Source: Pohlia nutans
Lineage: Eukaryota > Streptophyta > Bryopsida > Bryales > Mniaceae
Direction of reading: 5' to 3'
NCBI GenBank assembly: GCA_022496805.1
Contig: CM040094.1
Location: 13,539,501 to 13,603,500 of the forward strand
DNA length: 64,000 bases
Every line of letters begins with the position of its first letter. The stretch's first letter is position 1. The notes under the pieces are model-generated. The model made no database searches and was not told the DNA's origin. It worked only from the letters and a program-made list of their open reading frames with translations. A program made the translations under genes and the position numbers. Of this stretch, positions 35,728 through 49,366 are shown piece by piece.

Positions 35728-35879
35728 TACACGGGGTGCTATGTACTGGTTTCCTGTGGTGTCACGCCAGGGAGGTGGGTTTTAGCCTGTCTGCTGTGTC
35801 TTGGGTGCAAGACATCAAGCTCATTCTGTCTCTGTCCCTCCCATGCTATGTATTCTCTCTTCCTCAGCTCTGTTCGCAT

Positions 35880-36200
35880 CATTTGTATCTGCATCTCACC
35901 TTCAAGGCACATGTGAAGAAATGGTTGCAGTTCCTTGCTCTATGCGTCAGTAGCTGCACAAGACATTCAGACTCCCTGATCGTTCGAAATGCTGCGAGCA
36001 CGGAGAATTCACACATTGGTATAAATAATATTAAAGTTAGAAAACAGAATATGATGGGGAGGGATGGGAGACTGGCAGGGGCTGCATCTGGCAATACACT
36101 GCTTTCTTCTACTTCTCTTCCATCAAGTTTTGATAATACTCTTTTGTTGGAGGTGGGGAGTTCGATTCTCCCTACCGGTGCTTCAGGTTTATTGCTGCGC
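35880..36200. repeat. Isolated TATA/T-arm module of the R family
   Basis: Contains GTAGCTGCACAAGACATTCA, TATAAATA at 36020-36027 and the GGGAGTTCGATTCTCCC hairpin at 36156-36172, but different sequence on both sides, showing that this ~300-bp module can exist apart from the R body. Confidence 0.7.
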
Positions 36201-37551
36201 TCCTCTCCGGCAGGGGGAGAAGGTTTCGTGGGTATATTGTTAGATGGGGCTGATTTTTGCTCTCGCAGATGTTGGATTTCTTAATATATATTAGGTCAGC
36301 AGGGCCTCTTTGGCGGCGACTCCAACTCCACCCGACATGAGCGACCTACTGATGGCCACACTCACCTCTGGCTAGGGCATTCTCCTCACACTCCCATTTC
36401 TTATCCGTTGTAGAAGTTTTATAGTTTGGTGGCTTTCTAGTTGATAGCTTTTTTGTCCTCTTTAGTTGTGGTGCTCTTGTCGATGTAATGTCAGAGATTG
36501 TAGTTTGATCCCTTCAAATAGAAGTAGTGCATTACGCTGCCAATTATGAGCGCAACTTGCTTGGAAGTTGTATTAAGCCTGATCGAACGCTTAGGGGACG
36601 GATCTTTGGTCATGCTACGGACGTGTGAGCAAGATCATTATTGCCGTGGCAGCGCGCAGCGTTCCGGTTTTCTTCCTGTTTCCGGTAGCTTGAGGCAAGC
36701 CAAAACAACGGATGCACATCCTTCTTTTTGTTTCTTCATTTGATCTTGCTCAGAAGGTATATGGTAATACTGTTAAAGGTAATAGAGGAATGCACAAAGC
36801 ACATACACGAACACAAGGAATGCGTAGAAAGAGATGTCTTTACTCAAGGGCTCTCCCGCTTAAGTAGTGTACAATTAAGGTGCCCTTTGGCAACCCATAT
36901 GGGATAACTCAACACTATAGGCCTCTAAGGTATGCCCATGCCGCAACCCCTCTCCCACACATCAATTATTCCCACCCAAACTCCTTTGGCTTCTAGCAAC
37001 ACTACCCTTCATCTACTACTTCAACAAATACAAGGAAGGTTGTTTCTGAAAAGCTTGGAGGCACTAGCCTTCTTCTTCGACAACTAGGTGGAGGAGGCTG
37101 CTCAACAGGGTTCGTTGGCTGACTACACGACACCTTTCTATTCCAAGTGTAGTTATGTTTGTCAGTTCTTTGAGGCTCGTTTAGTTCAGCTGCACTTGCT
37201 TGCTTTGTTCCGCTATGAGTGTTGTTACATTTGTAGCGTTTTGGAGCAACAGCAGTTCACGATCATATCTTTAGTTGTTGCTCCTCCCCGGTCTGTGGCT
37301 TTGACACTTTGGTGCTCCGGCTGTGCTTGCTACATGGTAGGCGTTTATTGGTAGTTGCTTTTGTATCTAGGCTGAGAAGCATGGGCCCCCAATCACGGGC
37401 TTTTGGGCTTGTGGCATCCCCGCGCCCCAGCGCATTTGTTCTGAGCTTTTGCTCTTTTGCGTGCTCAAACCCGGTGGGTATTTTCTGGTGCTTCAAGATT
37501 ATTTCACACATACCGATAATGGTGATACCTCTAAGACCACCAGCTCGCCTA
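36201..37551. other. Mixed-composition spacer, no gene assigned
   Basis: GC is higher than in the surroundings (37080-37500), and several short ORFs overlap, but none shows a domain. 37520-37551 is the pre-insertion part of an R-like stretch (ACCACCAGCTC). Confidence 0.35.
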
Positions 37552-37840
37552 ATGCATGATTTATCTAGTTCTGGAAAAAAGGCTCAAATATGGAGTGTCT
37601 AATTCTGGACAAGACAGAGTTTACTTACTATTCAAAGAGCATTGTATGTGTTGAACACTGTATGTGGAACATAATGGAGCACATCGGAGGATCCCCCGTA
37701 GGTAGAAAGTATGCGGTGATCTATCGGAGGATCCTCCGTTGGCCAAAATCCTTCTATATCCTCAGTTGGAAATTTTTGCTGATATTTGGAGTTTGTGAAT
37801 TCTGTAGTAGGGTCATTCTAGAACTAGATAAATCATGCAT
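37552..37840. mobile_element. MITE with 24-bp inverted ends and CCTA duplication
   Basis: Ends ATGCATGATTTATCTAGTTC and GAACTAGATAAATCATGCAT (24 bp with one mismatch), flanked by CCTA at 37548-37551 and 37841-37844. It interrupts an R-type sequence (CCACCAGCTC..TGTAGAC). Internally, GATCxCCCGTAGG-like and GGATCCTCCGT repeats form an inner hairpin. Confidence 0.75.
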
Positions 37841-37844
37841 CCTA

Positions 37845-40100
37845 TTAACTTTGCGTGTAGACTTTTCTGTATTCATCACTATCAAGTATTCCATAGCAAA
37901 GTTATTGATACTTTACTAATGTATTTTAATTGAAATCGTTGTTTGTTAGAAAATAATCCAGATACATTTTATAAAGTCAAATGTGTTCATGAAATGAGGG
38001 CAATTGGTCAAATGCTCGAACAGCACATTGTGTGTTGCAATATGGCATAAAAATTTCACAAGTCAACCCCTTTTTAATTGGCTCACATATGCATGAAGCT
38101 AATTTTCCATAGCGAAAAACTCACAGTGCAAAAAGTGCATGACGAATGAGAAAATAGAGTTTGCTTTTGTACATCATGCAAAAAATGTATGGAAAAATGT
38201 TTAACCTCTAAAAGCCCTTGGTGTTGATAAACACTTAGATCCTTGTAGACTGAGATAATTATTTAGAAATAGATCAAATGAAATACTTTAAACTTTTATA
38301 TTGATGAACCAACTAATGGATCTTAAGGGGGTCCGTTATGACATATGCTTGTGTAGTTTTGGATTTCATCTTAGGAGTAGAATGCAAGATTATAAGGTTC
38401 TAAATTATTTATCCCGATTTTTTTCTCCCACTCGGGGTTGAAAACTTATGCTTGGATGCTAATATTTTTTATTCTTTTCAAAAACATTGTTTACCTTTTT
38501 GAAAAACATAGTTTGAAATGTTATAAGGTATTACTATTCAAAGTAACATAAGTGTTGTAAATAATTTCATTGCTGAATTGGGCCGTGTATTAGAAATTAA
38601 AAATTAAAATCCAAGCGGGGGATGTCCATAACATTATAGAATGAGCACCATGGGAAACTTCGGGGTGGGAAATTTTCAAAAAGATTCTAGGATTATTCCA
38701 AAGAGATTCCTAAAGATTCCAAAATAATATGTAATATGGTGCAAAGACTCCAAAGATTTTGAAAATGATTCCATTTAAATACATTTAGACCTTTTCCGTA
38801 ATTATAATATAGTATTAATGGCCTAGTAATGGCAAATGTTTTACAGACTATACATTTTTTCTTTTTTGATAAATCTGGCTCTCTACTATTAAACGCCTTT
38901 ATTGTTGGTTGAGAAGTTCTCATAATTATGTAGTAGAATTGAATGAAAATGAAGGCAATGCCTTTTGAATTTTATAACTAGTTTATGGATGATCATTTTG
39001 AAGTATGAATTACATCAAATGTTGGAAAGATTAGAGGAAGAAGTATCCAAAAGAAAAGGTATTTATTAAAAAATGTTGAAATTAAATATGTGGCAGTTTG
39101 CTTGAGTACACAAACAACTACATTGCAATCTCTTGGGACATTAGGAGTTAAGTAACCCATAAACGTACCAGGGTGTCCCTAGAATTAACAGTTTGAAAAA
39201 AACCATCATAAAGTACTATTTAGAAGAATATTTTGGAATAGATTTACAAATGAAAGATTTAGATTTTGAATTTAAGATTCCATCCATGCGGTTCGATTCA
39301 CTAATACTATCACCAATATTTAATCATAAAATTTGAGAGTTATGATTAAGAATTCCTTCAAAATTCGATTACGAACAAGATTTTAATATTTTTTTGACCT
39401 CATTTTTGCAAGGCACTTTTGAACTATAGTCAACACAACTTTGGCTTGGTCAACGACTTGACATACTTCTACACTTGGAACTATTTTAATGAGAAAAATA
39501 TGTAATGAAGTATGACTAAATCCAACCGTTAGATAGGACAACAACTTGATGAAGAATCTCCAAAAAATTAGATGACTTTCATCTATGCATTGATGAAAAT
39601 GTGAGAAAGGTTTGAATTTGTTAGTCGTCCACTTTCTCGACGCTTGGACGTTAAGGGGTTAAGGAAATTTAATAACAGAGTAGGTGACTAAGCTTAAGCA
39701 AGTGATTTTGTACACATGTCAAAATCCCAATCACAGGGAAAAGTAGCACTCACGGGGGAATGAACACAGGGGAACCAAAATGAGCTCCCTGTGCAAGGAG
39801 ATTCTCGGGGTGTCCCATATGGGAAATAGCTTAGTTTTCCCTGTTATTTCCCTCTTCCAATTACACTTATGAGGGAATGTGGCAATGTGTGGAAAAATGT
39901 GCATGTTCCCACAAAGTGTATGAGGGACTTTTGATGCATAAAGGATTTACAAAGGGAATTTGAGTAGAAATTGAATTGCAAATCGGTGTCTGACAGGGAA
40001 AATGTGAATCCTGTTTACATGTCCATTCCTACAAGGGAATTTGCTTTAATCTCCCACATGTGTATCAGGGAATTCGAGAGGATCTCCTTATGTCTATGTA
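37845..40100. repeat. R fragment, family L and M copies, CACAGGG-rich remnant
   Basis: 37845-37925 is an R fragment; 38040-38230 an L end; 38310-38830 an M copy; 39240-39560 diverged L. 39700-40110 is rich in CACAGGGAAAA and AAGCTTAAGC, a remnant of the MITE family flanking P450 exon 1. No gene seen. Confidence 0.5.
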
Positions 40101-40124
40101 ACGTAGTTACATAATGATTTAACT

Positions 40125-42870
40125 GTTTGAGGGACCTGATCGAGAAGGGGTGTGCGTCGGTCGATCTGTTGCTGAATCCCCGGCTGTGTCATGAACGTAC
40201 CCTCAGTGGCTATTGCCCGAGTTACGTTGGATTGTTGTTAGTGAGATCGAAATAATGGTGACTGGGGTGATGATAATTACATTCATTTCGACCTCGGGCC
40301 AGGTCAGGGTGGAAGGGAATTATAGTGTGGCCGGGTTGCAGGTCCGTAATTCCTACAGGCTCGGCACATGCAACTGAAGGAAATGGTCGCAGTCCCTTAC
40401 TCTGGGTCGGTAGCTGCACGAGACGTTCACAACTGCCTGACCCTTGGAAATGCTGGGAGCATTGTGAATCCATACATTGGTATAAATACTACAGTTAAAA
40501 TATGTAGGTCATGTGGCGTGGGAGGTTGGTGAAACCTAGCGGAGGTATTAAACGGGGGTGCTCTCCAGATTCCTACTAGTAACCAACCGACACCGTCAAT
40601 TTTTAGTAGTACGCTTTTGCGGGGGGGAAGTTCGATTCTCCCTACCGGTGGTTCAGGTCCATTTCTCACATTGGCAATGGTGACTGCTGTCAGACCACCA
40701 GCTCCCCGATTTAATTTTGCATGTAGACTTTCATGTAAGGTTGAGGTACCTTGAAGCGACCAGGGACACAAAATCGATCAGGCCTAATTTCTAGAATTTG
40801 AAAGAAAAGGTGTACCTCATTTGTACATTAGAGCATATGATCGGTTTTGGGTCTTGAAGTACTTTTCACTTTGAAAAATTGTACAAATTTCAATATTGGG
40901 AAATAATTCATGGAAAAATTTGCATTCTCCACGAAAATTAACTTCCAACCTGGGAAAAATATCACCCTATTAATGGCTGGTCCAAAAATAGTGTAGGTAG
41001 CTTAAGTTATCGGAATAAGGTACCTCAACCTTAGGCATCACTATCAAATACCCTACGTCGTGGTCAGTCTTGACATTACTTAATTACGTTTTGTCCAAAA
41101 GTGCCACATGTCATCTTGTGATTGGTTTATGGTCACGTGGACCTCTCAAAATATGATGTGGAAATTAGATTTTGACATAGTATTGTCCGAATGTGACCCT
41201 CTCACAGGGTATTCCATGGCAAAGTTGTTAGTACTTTAATATATTGTATTTGACTAAGATATCAAATGCGGGATCAAATGTCAATACAATCTTATTCCAT
41301 GATTTATTCAAAAGAATGCTATGTACACTTGATTTACTATCCAACTTTTTGAATGTGGTTACCATTCGTTTCTAACTTGTGATACACCTTCTTAAAATGA
41401 AAACTTTACACATTATAGTTATATGATTGTGAAGTTGAACAAAATGTTTCCACAAGAGCAAAGACAAGGCAAAAATAGACTTTTAGCTTGAAGTGCGGCA
41501 AAAATGAGTTATCGCTTTTTAAATTTCAATCAATAATGTTCAATGCTCTATATTGTCAAAGAGATCTGAACCTTGAAACTCCTCAATGCAAATGAAGTTC
41601 CCCTATACCTCACACAAGATCCGAAAGGAGGATCTCCATGTACTCCCACATCAAGCACATGCTCATCCACACCAAGCAAGTCGGTGCTTCATGTCAAAAA
41701 TGGTTAGTGAAAGTTATTTACGATACAAAAACTCTTATCAAAAGACAAGATACATGGCTTTGATTTTACGAATAACTCTATTGTAGTTATTTCTATTGAA
41801 CGTCAAAGTCTTGAAATGTACACACAATATGAAAAACAAGATCATAACATTAGAAAGAGGTAAGTAGATGGATTGTCACAATGAAAAGAGAACTCCATTG
41901 ATAGTGTTGTGTGGATTACGCACAAGTGTTGTAATACCCATAATGCCCATTGTTTGAAATTACATTTCTAATCAAAATTTACTGAAGTCGTGCCCAAATA
42001 AACATGAACATATTCAAACCATCATTCTAAACATAAAGCCCAGTGTGAAGTTATGGTGCACTTATGTTCAACACTCTAAATACTCATAACTTATTCATTT
42101 AGAGTGCAATAATAATGTGACTCAAAATCCTCTTTCATTTGCCAGAAGGATTCATGGAAACTAAATTAGTTTGAACTAATAATAATAACAGTCCTAACGG
42201 TGCTCCTCCATAATAAGAGGAGCGCATGAAACGTACCTTCTCACAAATCACATTTAACGTTCGGATACAATTGAGGGAGAGGATCAGTCCGTGGCTCTTG
42301 TGCATTCCTGAATGTTTCCAGATGCCTCAACTTAGAATATATAGTGGGGTGTTAGAATATATGAACGGTGGGGGTGGCGACCCATTGTCGGATGCTAGCT
42401 GTTGCCTCGGCTCCGTCGTCATCAGCTACACGTCCATGAGATGCTGGGTGCTCTTCCTGGAGCTCAGACAGAGAGCCACGTAGAGTCGGATAAGTAACAA
42501 TCAGAATGTATTATTACAGTTAGATCGATCATACCAGATAGAGTCCGACAACGCAAATTACACGTACAGTCGTACACTCACTCGCCACAATCACTCTGCT
42601 TCAATTGATTGATTCATATATCTCTCACTTAAATACACACTTACTCATTCATTCACTCTCATGCCATCCGTTGTTTGAAAACAGCATCTAATTCACCGCT
42701 GCTGCAAAATGATGTTCAAAACCCAGTGACACGCTCTGCGTCGCACAGGGCTCAGTCTCATACGGTTTCCCTGTGTTGATTCCCCCGTGAGTCTCACGTA
42801 CTTTTCCCTGTGATTCGAGTTTTTGACATGCGTACAAATGACCTGACATGCGCTCCCTGTACGTAGAACG
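40125..42870. repeat. R repeat, copy B
   Basis: TATA/T-arm module (TATAAATA 40481-40488; hairpin 40626-40642, one stem mismatch) followed by the R body. It lacks the CACTA element present in copies A and D, giving an empty site at about 41498. It carries a Stowaway-like MITE at 40738-41031. Confidence 0.75.
40738..41031. mobile_element. Stowaway-like MITE, AGGTTGAGGTACC ends
   Basis: 294 bp, ends AGGTTGAGGTACCTT / AAGGTACCTCAACCT, TA at 40736-40737 and 41032-41033. Other R copies read CTTGTAGGCATC here, so a TA target duplication is directly shown. Confidence 0.85.
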
Positions 42871-42879
42871 CATTCGATC

Positions 42880-45800
42880 TGTTTGAGGGACCTGATCGAG
42901 AATGGGTATGCGTCAGTCGATCTGTTGCTGAATCCCGAGCTGAGTCATGAACACTCGCTATTGGCCGAGTTGGATTATTGTTAGTGAGATCGAATGGTGA
43001 CTGGGGTGGTGATACATTCATTTCGAGCGCAGGGTACGTGGTAGGGAGTAATAGTGTGGGTTGTAGGTCCGCAATTCCTACAGGCTAGGCACATGCAATA
43101 AAATGGTCGCAGTTCCTTACTCTGCGTCGGTAGCTGCACAAAACATTCACAACTGCCTGATCCTTGGAAATGGTGGGAGCATTGTGTGAATTCACACATT
43201 GGTATAAATATTATAGTTAAAAGTGGTAGGTCATCTGGCGGGGGAGGTTGGTAGACTTGGCGGAGGTATTCGTCGCATATACATAGCCAGTGTATCAACA
43301 TCCCACCGTCAATTTTTATTTGTACAATTTTGTGGGGGTGGGAGTTCGATTCTCCCTACCGGTGCTTCAGGTCCATTTCTCACATTGGCAATGGTGACTG
43401 CTGTCAGACCACCAGCTCCCGTATTTAATTCTGCATGTAGACTTTATTGTAGGCATCACTAACAAATACCCTACGTCGTGGTCAATTTCGACATTACTTA
43501 ATTACAATTTGTCCAAAAGTGCCATATGTCATATTGTGATTGGTTTATGGTCACGTGGACCTTTCAAAATATGATGTGGAAATTAGATTTCGACATAGTA
43601 TTGTCCGAATCCGATCCTTACACAGGGTATTCCATGGCAAAGCTGTTAGTACTTTAATATATTGCATTTGACGAAGATATCAAGTGTAAATAGAATTGTA
43701 CTCAATGATTTATTTCAAAAGAATTCTATGTACACTTGATTTACTTTCCAACTTTCGGAATGTGATTACCATTAGTTTCTTGTAATACACTTTCTTAAAA
43801 TGAAAACTTCACACATTCTAGTTATATGTGAAGTTGAGCAAAATATTTCCACAAAAGCAAAGCCAAGGCAAAACTAGATTTTTAGCTTGAAGTGCGGCAA
43901 AAATGAATTATTGCTTTTTAAGTTTCGATCAATAACAATGCTCTATATTGCCATCAATAGATTTGAAGCTCAACGCGAATGAAGCTCCTCCATACCTTAC
44001 ACAAGTTCCCAAAGGAGAATCTCCGCGTACCCCCACACCAAGCAAGTCGGCGCTTCAAAAAATGGTCAGTGAAAGTTATTTACAAAACAAAAACTCTAGT
44101 CAAAAGACAAGCTACGTGGCTTTGATTTTACAAATACCTCTATTGTAGTTATTTCTATTGAACGCCAAAGTCTTAAAATGTACACACAATATGAAAAACA
44201 AGATCATATCATTAGAAAGAGGTAAGTAGATAGATTGTCACAATGAAAAGAGAACTCCATTGATAGTCTTGTGTGTGGATTACGCACAAGAGTGGTAATA
44301 TCCATAATGCCCATTGTTTGAAATTAAAACTCTAATCATAATTTACCCAACTCTTGCATAAAACAAACATGAACATGTTTACATCTAAACGTGAAGCCCA
44401 GTGTGAAAATATGGTGCACCTAAGTATGTTCAACACTTTGAATTCTCATAACTTATTCATAGACCTAGAGTCTAATTGTCGTAAGATTTCCAAAATCTAA
44501 AATCCTCTCTCATTTGCCAAAAGGGATTCAGTGAAACTAAATTTGAACGAATATTAATAACGGTAACAAATCCACACCACAAAAAGTGCATGATGGATGA
44601 GAAACGGATGTTCAACTCTATACATCATGCATTAATTAGAATGTTCAACTCTATACATCATGCAACTAATTAGAATCTTTTCATGTACAGATTGTTAATA
44701 CCTTATTTGTAATCAAATTACAAAAGAATATTAAATTTCAAGTTTCAAATTTTATACAAAATCATTGGTGATAACAATTGCACATTTACCTATATGGATA
44801 GAATCTAAAATTGATAATGTACAAATTTTATTCATACATCAAGCTCAAAATATCCATCTGCATTGCAGTTTATGATGAATCTATGCAAAACTGCCAAATT
44901 TGCAGAGGGATGCGGACATTTGGGTGTTAATAAGCTACTTTGTAGCAATGAAATTAAAATGTCAATTTGATCTATTAAAAAAATTAATTACACTTCTTTC
45001 TTCATTTTGGTGTACACTATATTGTGTAAAAATAAAATTCTCAAAAAATTAAAAACAAAGCATTGAAATCAACTCTCAAAAATGAGGAAACTACATGATA
45101 TGTCCCCATTGCTCTACGCCAGCTCGTTCATTGAAAGCCGTGTACAAGCCTGCCCGTGCCTTTCTTCCAAAAGCGCGTTCCCATGGCCGCGTTCCCATGG
45201 CCCCGCTCCCCAAGCACGAGCAATTAATTGTGGAAGGAAAAGTTGCAACTGCTCCGCCCGTGAACCGGCAACCCGCATACTGTAACCTTGTCAGCCGTGC
45301 CCCACGCCCCAACCGCCACCTCGGACCACGAGAGCCCTTGGATGCAGATAGGCAAACGAAGGGCCGAGATCTCTCAAGCCGGCCCGAGAGCTGATGTCTG
45401 AATCTGCGCCTCAGTGACGCGGAGATGGGTGGCATGCAACCCATTGTCACATATTGTTTCCACTGCGGCTCTGCTCCGTCGTCATGCTACACGTCCATGA
45501 GTTTCTTGCATGCTGCTCTTCCTGGATCACAGACAGATCAGAGCGCCAGTGAGAGTCAGAACGTACAGTAACAATTCTATCATTACAGCTCGCGCATTGC
45601 AGATTTGAACAACGTTCACTCACTCGCAATTGCAACAATCACTCTGATTGATATATCTCTCACTCACTTTGCTGCCATGCCATGCCTTCAGTTGATTCAG
45701 AGCAGCATCCAGTTCAATAATGCAGCTGCAAAATGAGCTAGGCTCAGAACGCAGTATGATGCTTTACGTGGTAGGACACTTTCGATCCGTTTGAGGGACC

Positions 45801-46340
45801 ACATCCAGAAGGGCCGGGGTGTGTACTCAACTTGTCGGTCGATCTTGGGCTGAATCCCGGCTTCAGGAGTAATTAAGCCTCGCTATTGGATTGATTTGGA
45901 TCGTTGTCGGTGGGATCAAATGTCGACTTGGGTGATGAACTGCTGATACATTATTCATTCCGAGCTCGGGCCAGGTCCGGGTGGCAGGAAATAATAGTGT
46001 TTCAATTGTTGTAGGTCTGTTATTCCTACAGGCAAGGTATAGGCAAGGAAATGCTCGCAGTTCCTTGTTTTGTGTGTCGGTAGTTGCACAAGACATTCAG
46101 AACTGCCTCAGACATTCAGAAATGCTGCGAGAGCGGAGAATGCACTCTGGAATAGATACTGAAGTCAACAATATCCATCCAGGTGACAACGATGGTGCAG
46201 TGTGTGGCCGTGATGTTCCTCAGGAGCCAGAGTTAAGTCTGCGCCTTCGTCGTCAATCTTTCGCCGTTTCAATCGCGACGCTTTTGCCGAGGTTGGGAGT
46301 CTGATTCTCCCTACCGATGGTGTAGGTACTTTTCTAACAT
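42880..46340. repeat. R repeat, copy C, with inserted L copy and GC-rich island
   Basis: Module TATAAATA 43203-43210 and hairpin 43340-43356, then the R body, also without the CACTA element (empty site near 43900). At 44573 the R body stops; an L copy (44575-44930), AT spacer and a GC-rich segment (45082-45420) intervene, and R resumes at about 45424. A further module ends the copy (hairpin 46295-46311, loop mutated; TATA degraded). Confidence 0.7.
45082..45420. other. GC-rich island, possible captured gene fragment
   Basis: Sharp rise in GC between AT-rich repeat DNA. Both strands are open for ~100 codons (for example + 45095-45394, - 45450-45091), as GC-rich fragments often are. No domain recognised, so no product is given. 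Confidence 0.4.
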
Positions 46341-47040
46341 TCCTCACGTGCAAGGCAGGCAGGGTCGGCAGAGAAATATTCCCCAAAAAAATGCCGAAAA
46401 AAATAATAAATTTATTAAGTATTTTGTCGAAATCAACAAAAATGAAGTCAACAGAAAGCCGAATTTTTTTTTTAAAAACTCAAAACATTACATTCAACAC
46501 GATTAGATGAAAACATAACAGTCAACGTAAAAAATAAAATAAAACGTTTAGACACCGGAAAAAAAATAATGTTAGCTATTGATAGCCGATTTCTAAATAA
46601 TTCCTTTTGAAAGTACCGACCTCCAGTATTTCAACTTTTATTAATTATTTGACATGAAAGTGCCGACCCTGCCTTCCGCGTACGGTAGTTGAGTTAACCC
46701 TTTAGTGCCTAGGGTCAATAATAGAGTTAATAAAAAAGTCAGCTCAAAGAGGAAAGTTTTAGTAAACTCCTCTTGAACTCCTCTTGAACTCATATGGAAA
46801 TATAAATAGACCAAAAACTAGTTCACGATGAGTTGGGAGACAATTTAAAGCAAGCCACTGTCATTATTCTCCACACCTTGTAATGACTCCCACACCTCTT
46901 ACCAAAGCTCCAAGCCCATGGCCCACAAGGGGACAAGTTATGACACACCACTATTCAACCCAACTATAGCTCAAAAGAGAGGTTAGAAGGAGGGCAAAAA
47001 GGGAGGTTACATGGGCTTCTTTTCGGTTAACTCTAATATG
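46341..47040. other. Spacer between R units
   Basis: No gene seen. It contains an isolated TTAA-CCCTTTAGTGCC end at about 46693, identical to the end of the piggyBac-like element at 54876, without a recognised partner end. Confidence 0.45.
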
Positions 47041-49366
47041 ACTCGGAAATAAATAATCCTCTATCATTTGCCATAAGGATTCAGGAAACTAAATTGATTT
47101 GAACTAATAATAAAAACAGTACTAACGGTGCTCCTCCATAATAAAAGGAGCGCATGAGACGTACCTGAAGTCACACAAATCACTTTGAACGTTCGGATTC
47201 AATTCAGGAGAGGATCAGTCCGTGGCTCTTGTGCATTCCTGAATGTTTCCAGATGCCTCAACTTAGAATATATAGTGGGGTGTTAAAATATATGAACGGT
47301 GGAGTTGGCGACCCATGATTGTCGGATGCTGTTGCCTCTGCTCCGTCGTCATCAGCTACACGTCCATGAGATGCTGGGTGCTCTTCCTGGAGCTCAGACA
47401 GAGAGCCACTTACAGTCGGATCAGTAGCACTCAGTCAGAATATATTATTACAGGTAGATCGATCATACCAGATAGATTCCGACAACGCAAATTATACGTA
47501 CAGTCGTGCACTCACTCGCCACAATCACTCTGCTTCAATTGATTGATTCATATATCTCCCACCCACACACTTACTCATTCATTCACTCTCATGCCATCCG
47601 TTGCTTGAAAACAGCATCTAATTCACCACTGCTGCAAAATGATGTTCAAAACCCAGTGACACGCTCTGCGTCGCACAGGGCTCAGTCTCATATGGTTTCC
47701 ATGTGTTGATTCCCCTGAGAGTGCCACTTTCCCCTCTGCCACTTTCCCCACATGTTAAAGCTTTCCTTCTACAAGTAGGTGTCTAAGCTTAAGCAGGTGA
47801 TTTGTACGCATGTCAAAAACTCGAATCACAGGGAAAAGTACGTGATACTCACGGGGGAATCAACACAGGAGAACCATATATATGCGCTCCCTGGAAGCAG
47901 GACACATTCGATCTGTTTGAGGGACTTGATCGAGAAGGGGTACGTGCCGTCGGTCGATCTGTTGGTGAATCTCGGCCGAGTGATGAACCCTCAGTGGCTA
48001 TTGCCCAAGTTGGATTGTTGTCAGTGAGATCGAATGGTGACTGGGGTGATAGTACATTCATTTGGAGCTCAGGGTGGTAGGGAGTTATAGTATGGGTTGT
48101 AGGTCAGTCTGTACGTAATTCCTACAGGCTAGGCACATGCAATAAAATGGTCGCAGTTGCTTACTCTGCGTCGGTAGCTGCACAAGACATTCACAACTGC
48201 CTGATCCTTGGAAATGCTGGGAGCACTGTGAATTCACCTATTGGTATGAATACTAAAGTTAAAAGCTGTAGGTCACATGGCGAGGGATGTTTGTGGACTT
48301 GGCGGAGGCATTCGTCGGGAATACATTGCCAGTCTACAAACGTCTCATCGCCTATTTTTGGTAGTACGCTTTTGCGGGGGTGGGAGTTCGATTCTCCCTA
48401 CCGGTGGTTCAGGTCCATTTCTCACATTGGCAATGATGGTGACTGCTGTCAGAGCATCATCACCTCGGGGTATCCCGTATCTGTATCTGGATGAACTTCA
48501 TCAGTTTCACAGTGAAAACCCTTGCACCGCAGTCCCGTATGGCCGTATCGGGAAAATTTTCCCGGACTGGATCTGCATACTGGCTTCGTTTTCTAGGATT
48601 GAAGGTTGCTATCCGCGTCGCTCATTTTCCCTAATTTTCTTACTTGTTGAACCTCGTTTTAATCTTCGTTGCGACTTCGGAGATGATTTTCAAAATCACA
48701 GTTGCCGGCTGCGGGGTGTGAAATGAGACCATGGTAAAATCACGGTTTGCACATTACCTTTTACAGGAGTCCGCGGTGCAGAGCCTGGTACTGTATCTGG
48801 AAAACGGGAAAAGACTCATCCCTTTCTAGATGCAGAATCCAGAATTGCGGTGAGGATGCTCTCAGACCACCAGCTCCCCTATCTAATTCTGCATGTAGAC
48901 TTTCTTGTAGGCATCACTATCAAATACCCTACGTCGTAGTCAGTTTCGACATTACTTCATTACTTTTTGTCCAAAAGTGCCACATGTCATCCTGTGATTG
49001 GTTTATGGTGATGTGGACCTCTCAAAGTATGCTGTGGAAATTAGATTTCAACATAGTCATTATCTGAATTTGATCCTCACATGCGCTATTCCATGGCAAA
49101 GTCGTTAGTACATTAATATATTGTATTTGACCAAGATATCAAATGATTGTCCGAAAAATTTTACTCAATGATTTATTTCAAAAGAATTCTATGTACAGTT
49201 GATTTACTTTCCAGCTTTCCAAATGCGGTTACCATTAGTTTCTTGTAATACACCTCCTTAAGATGAAAACTTCACACATTATAGTTATATGCGAAGTTGT
49301 GCAAAATATTTCCACATGAGCAAAGCCTAGGCAAAACTAGACTTTTAGCTTGAAGTGCACCAAAAA

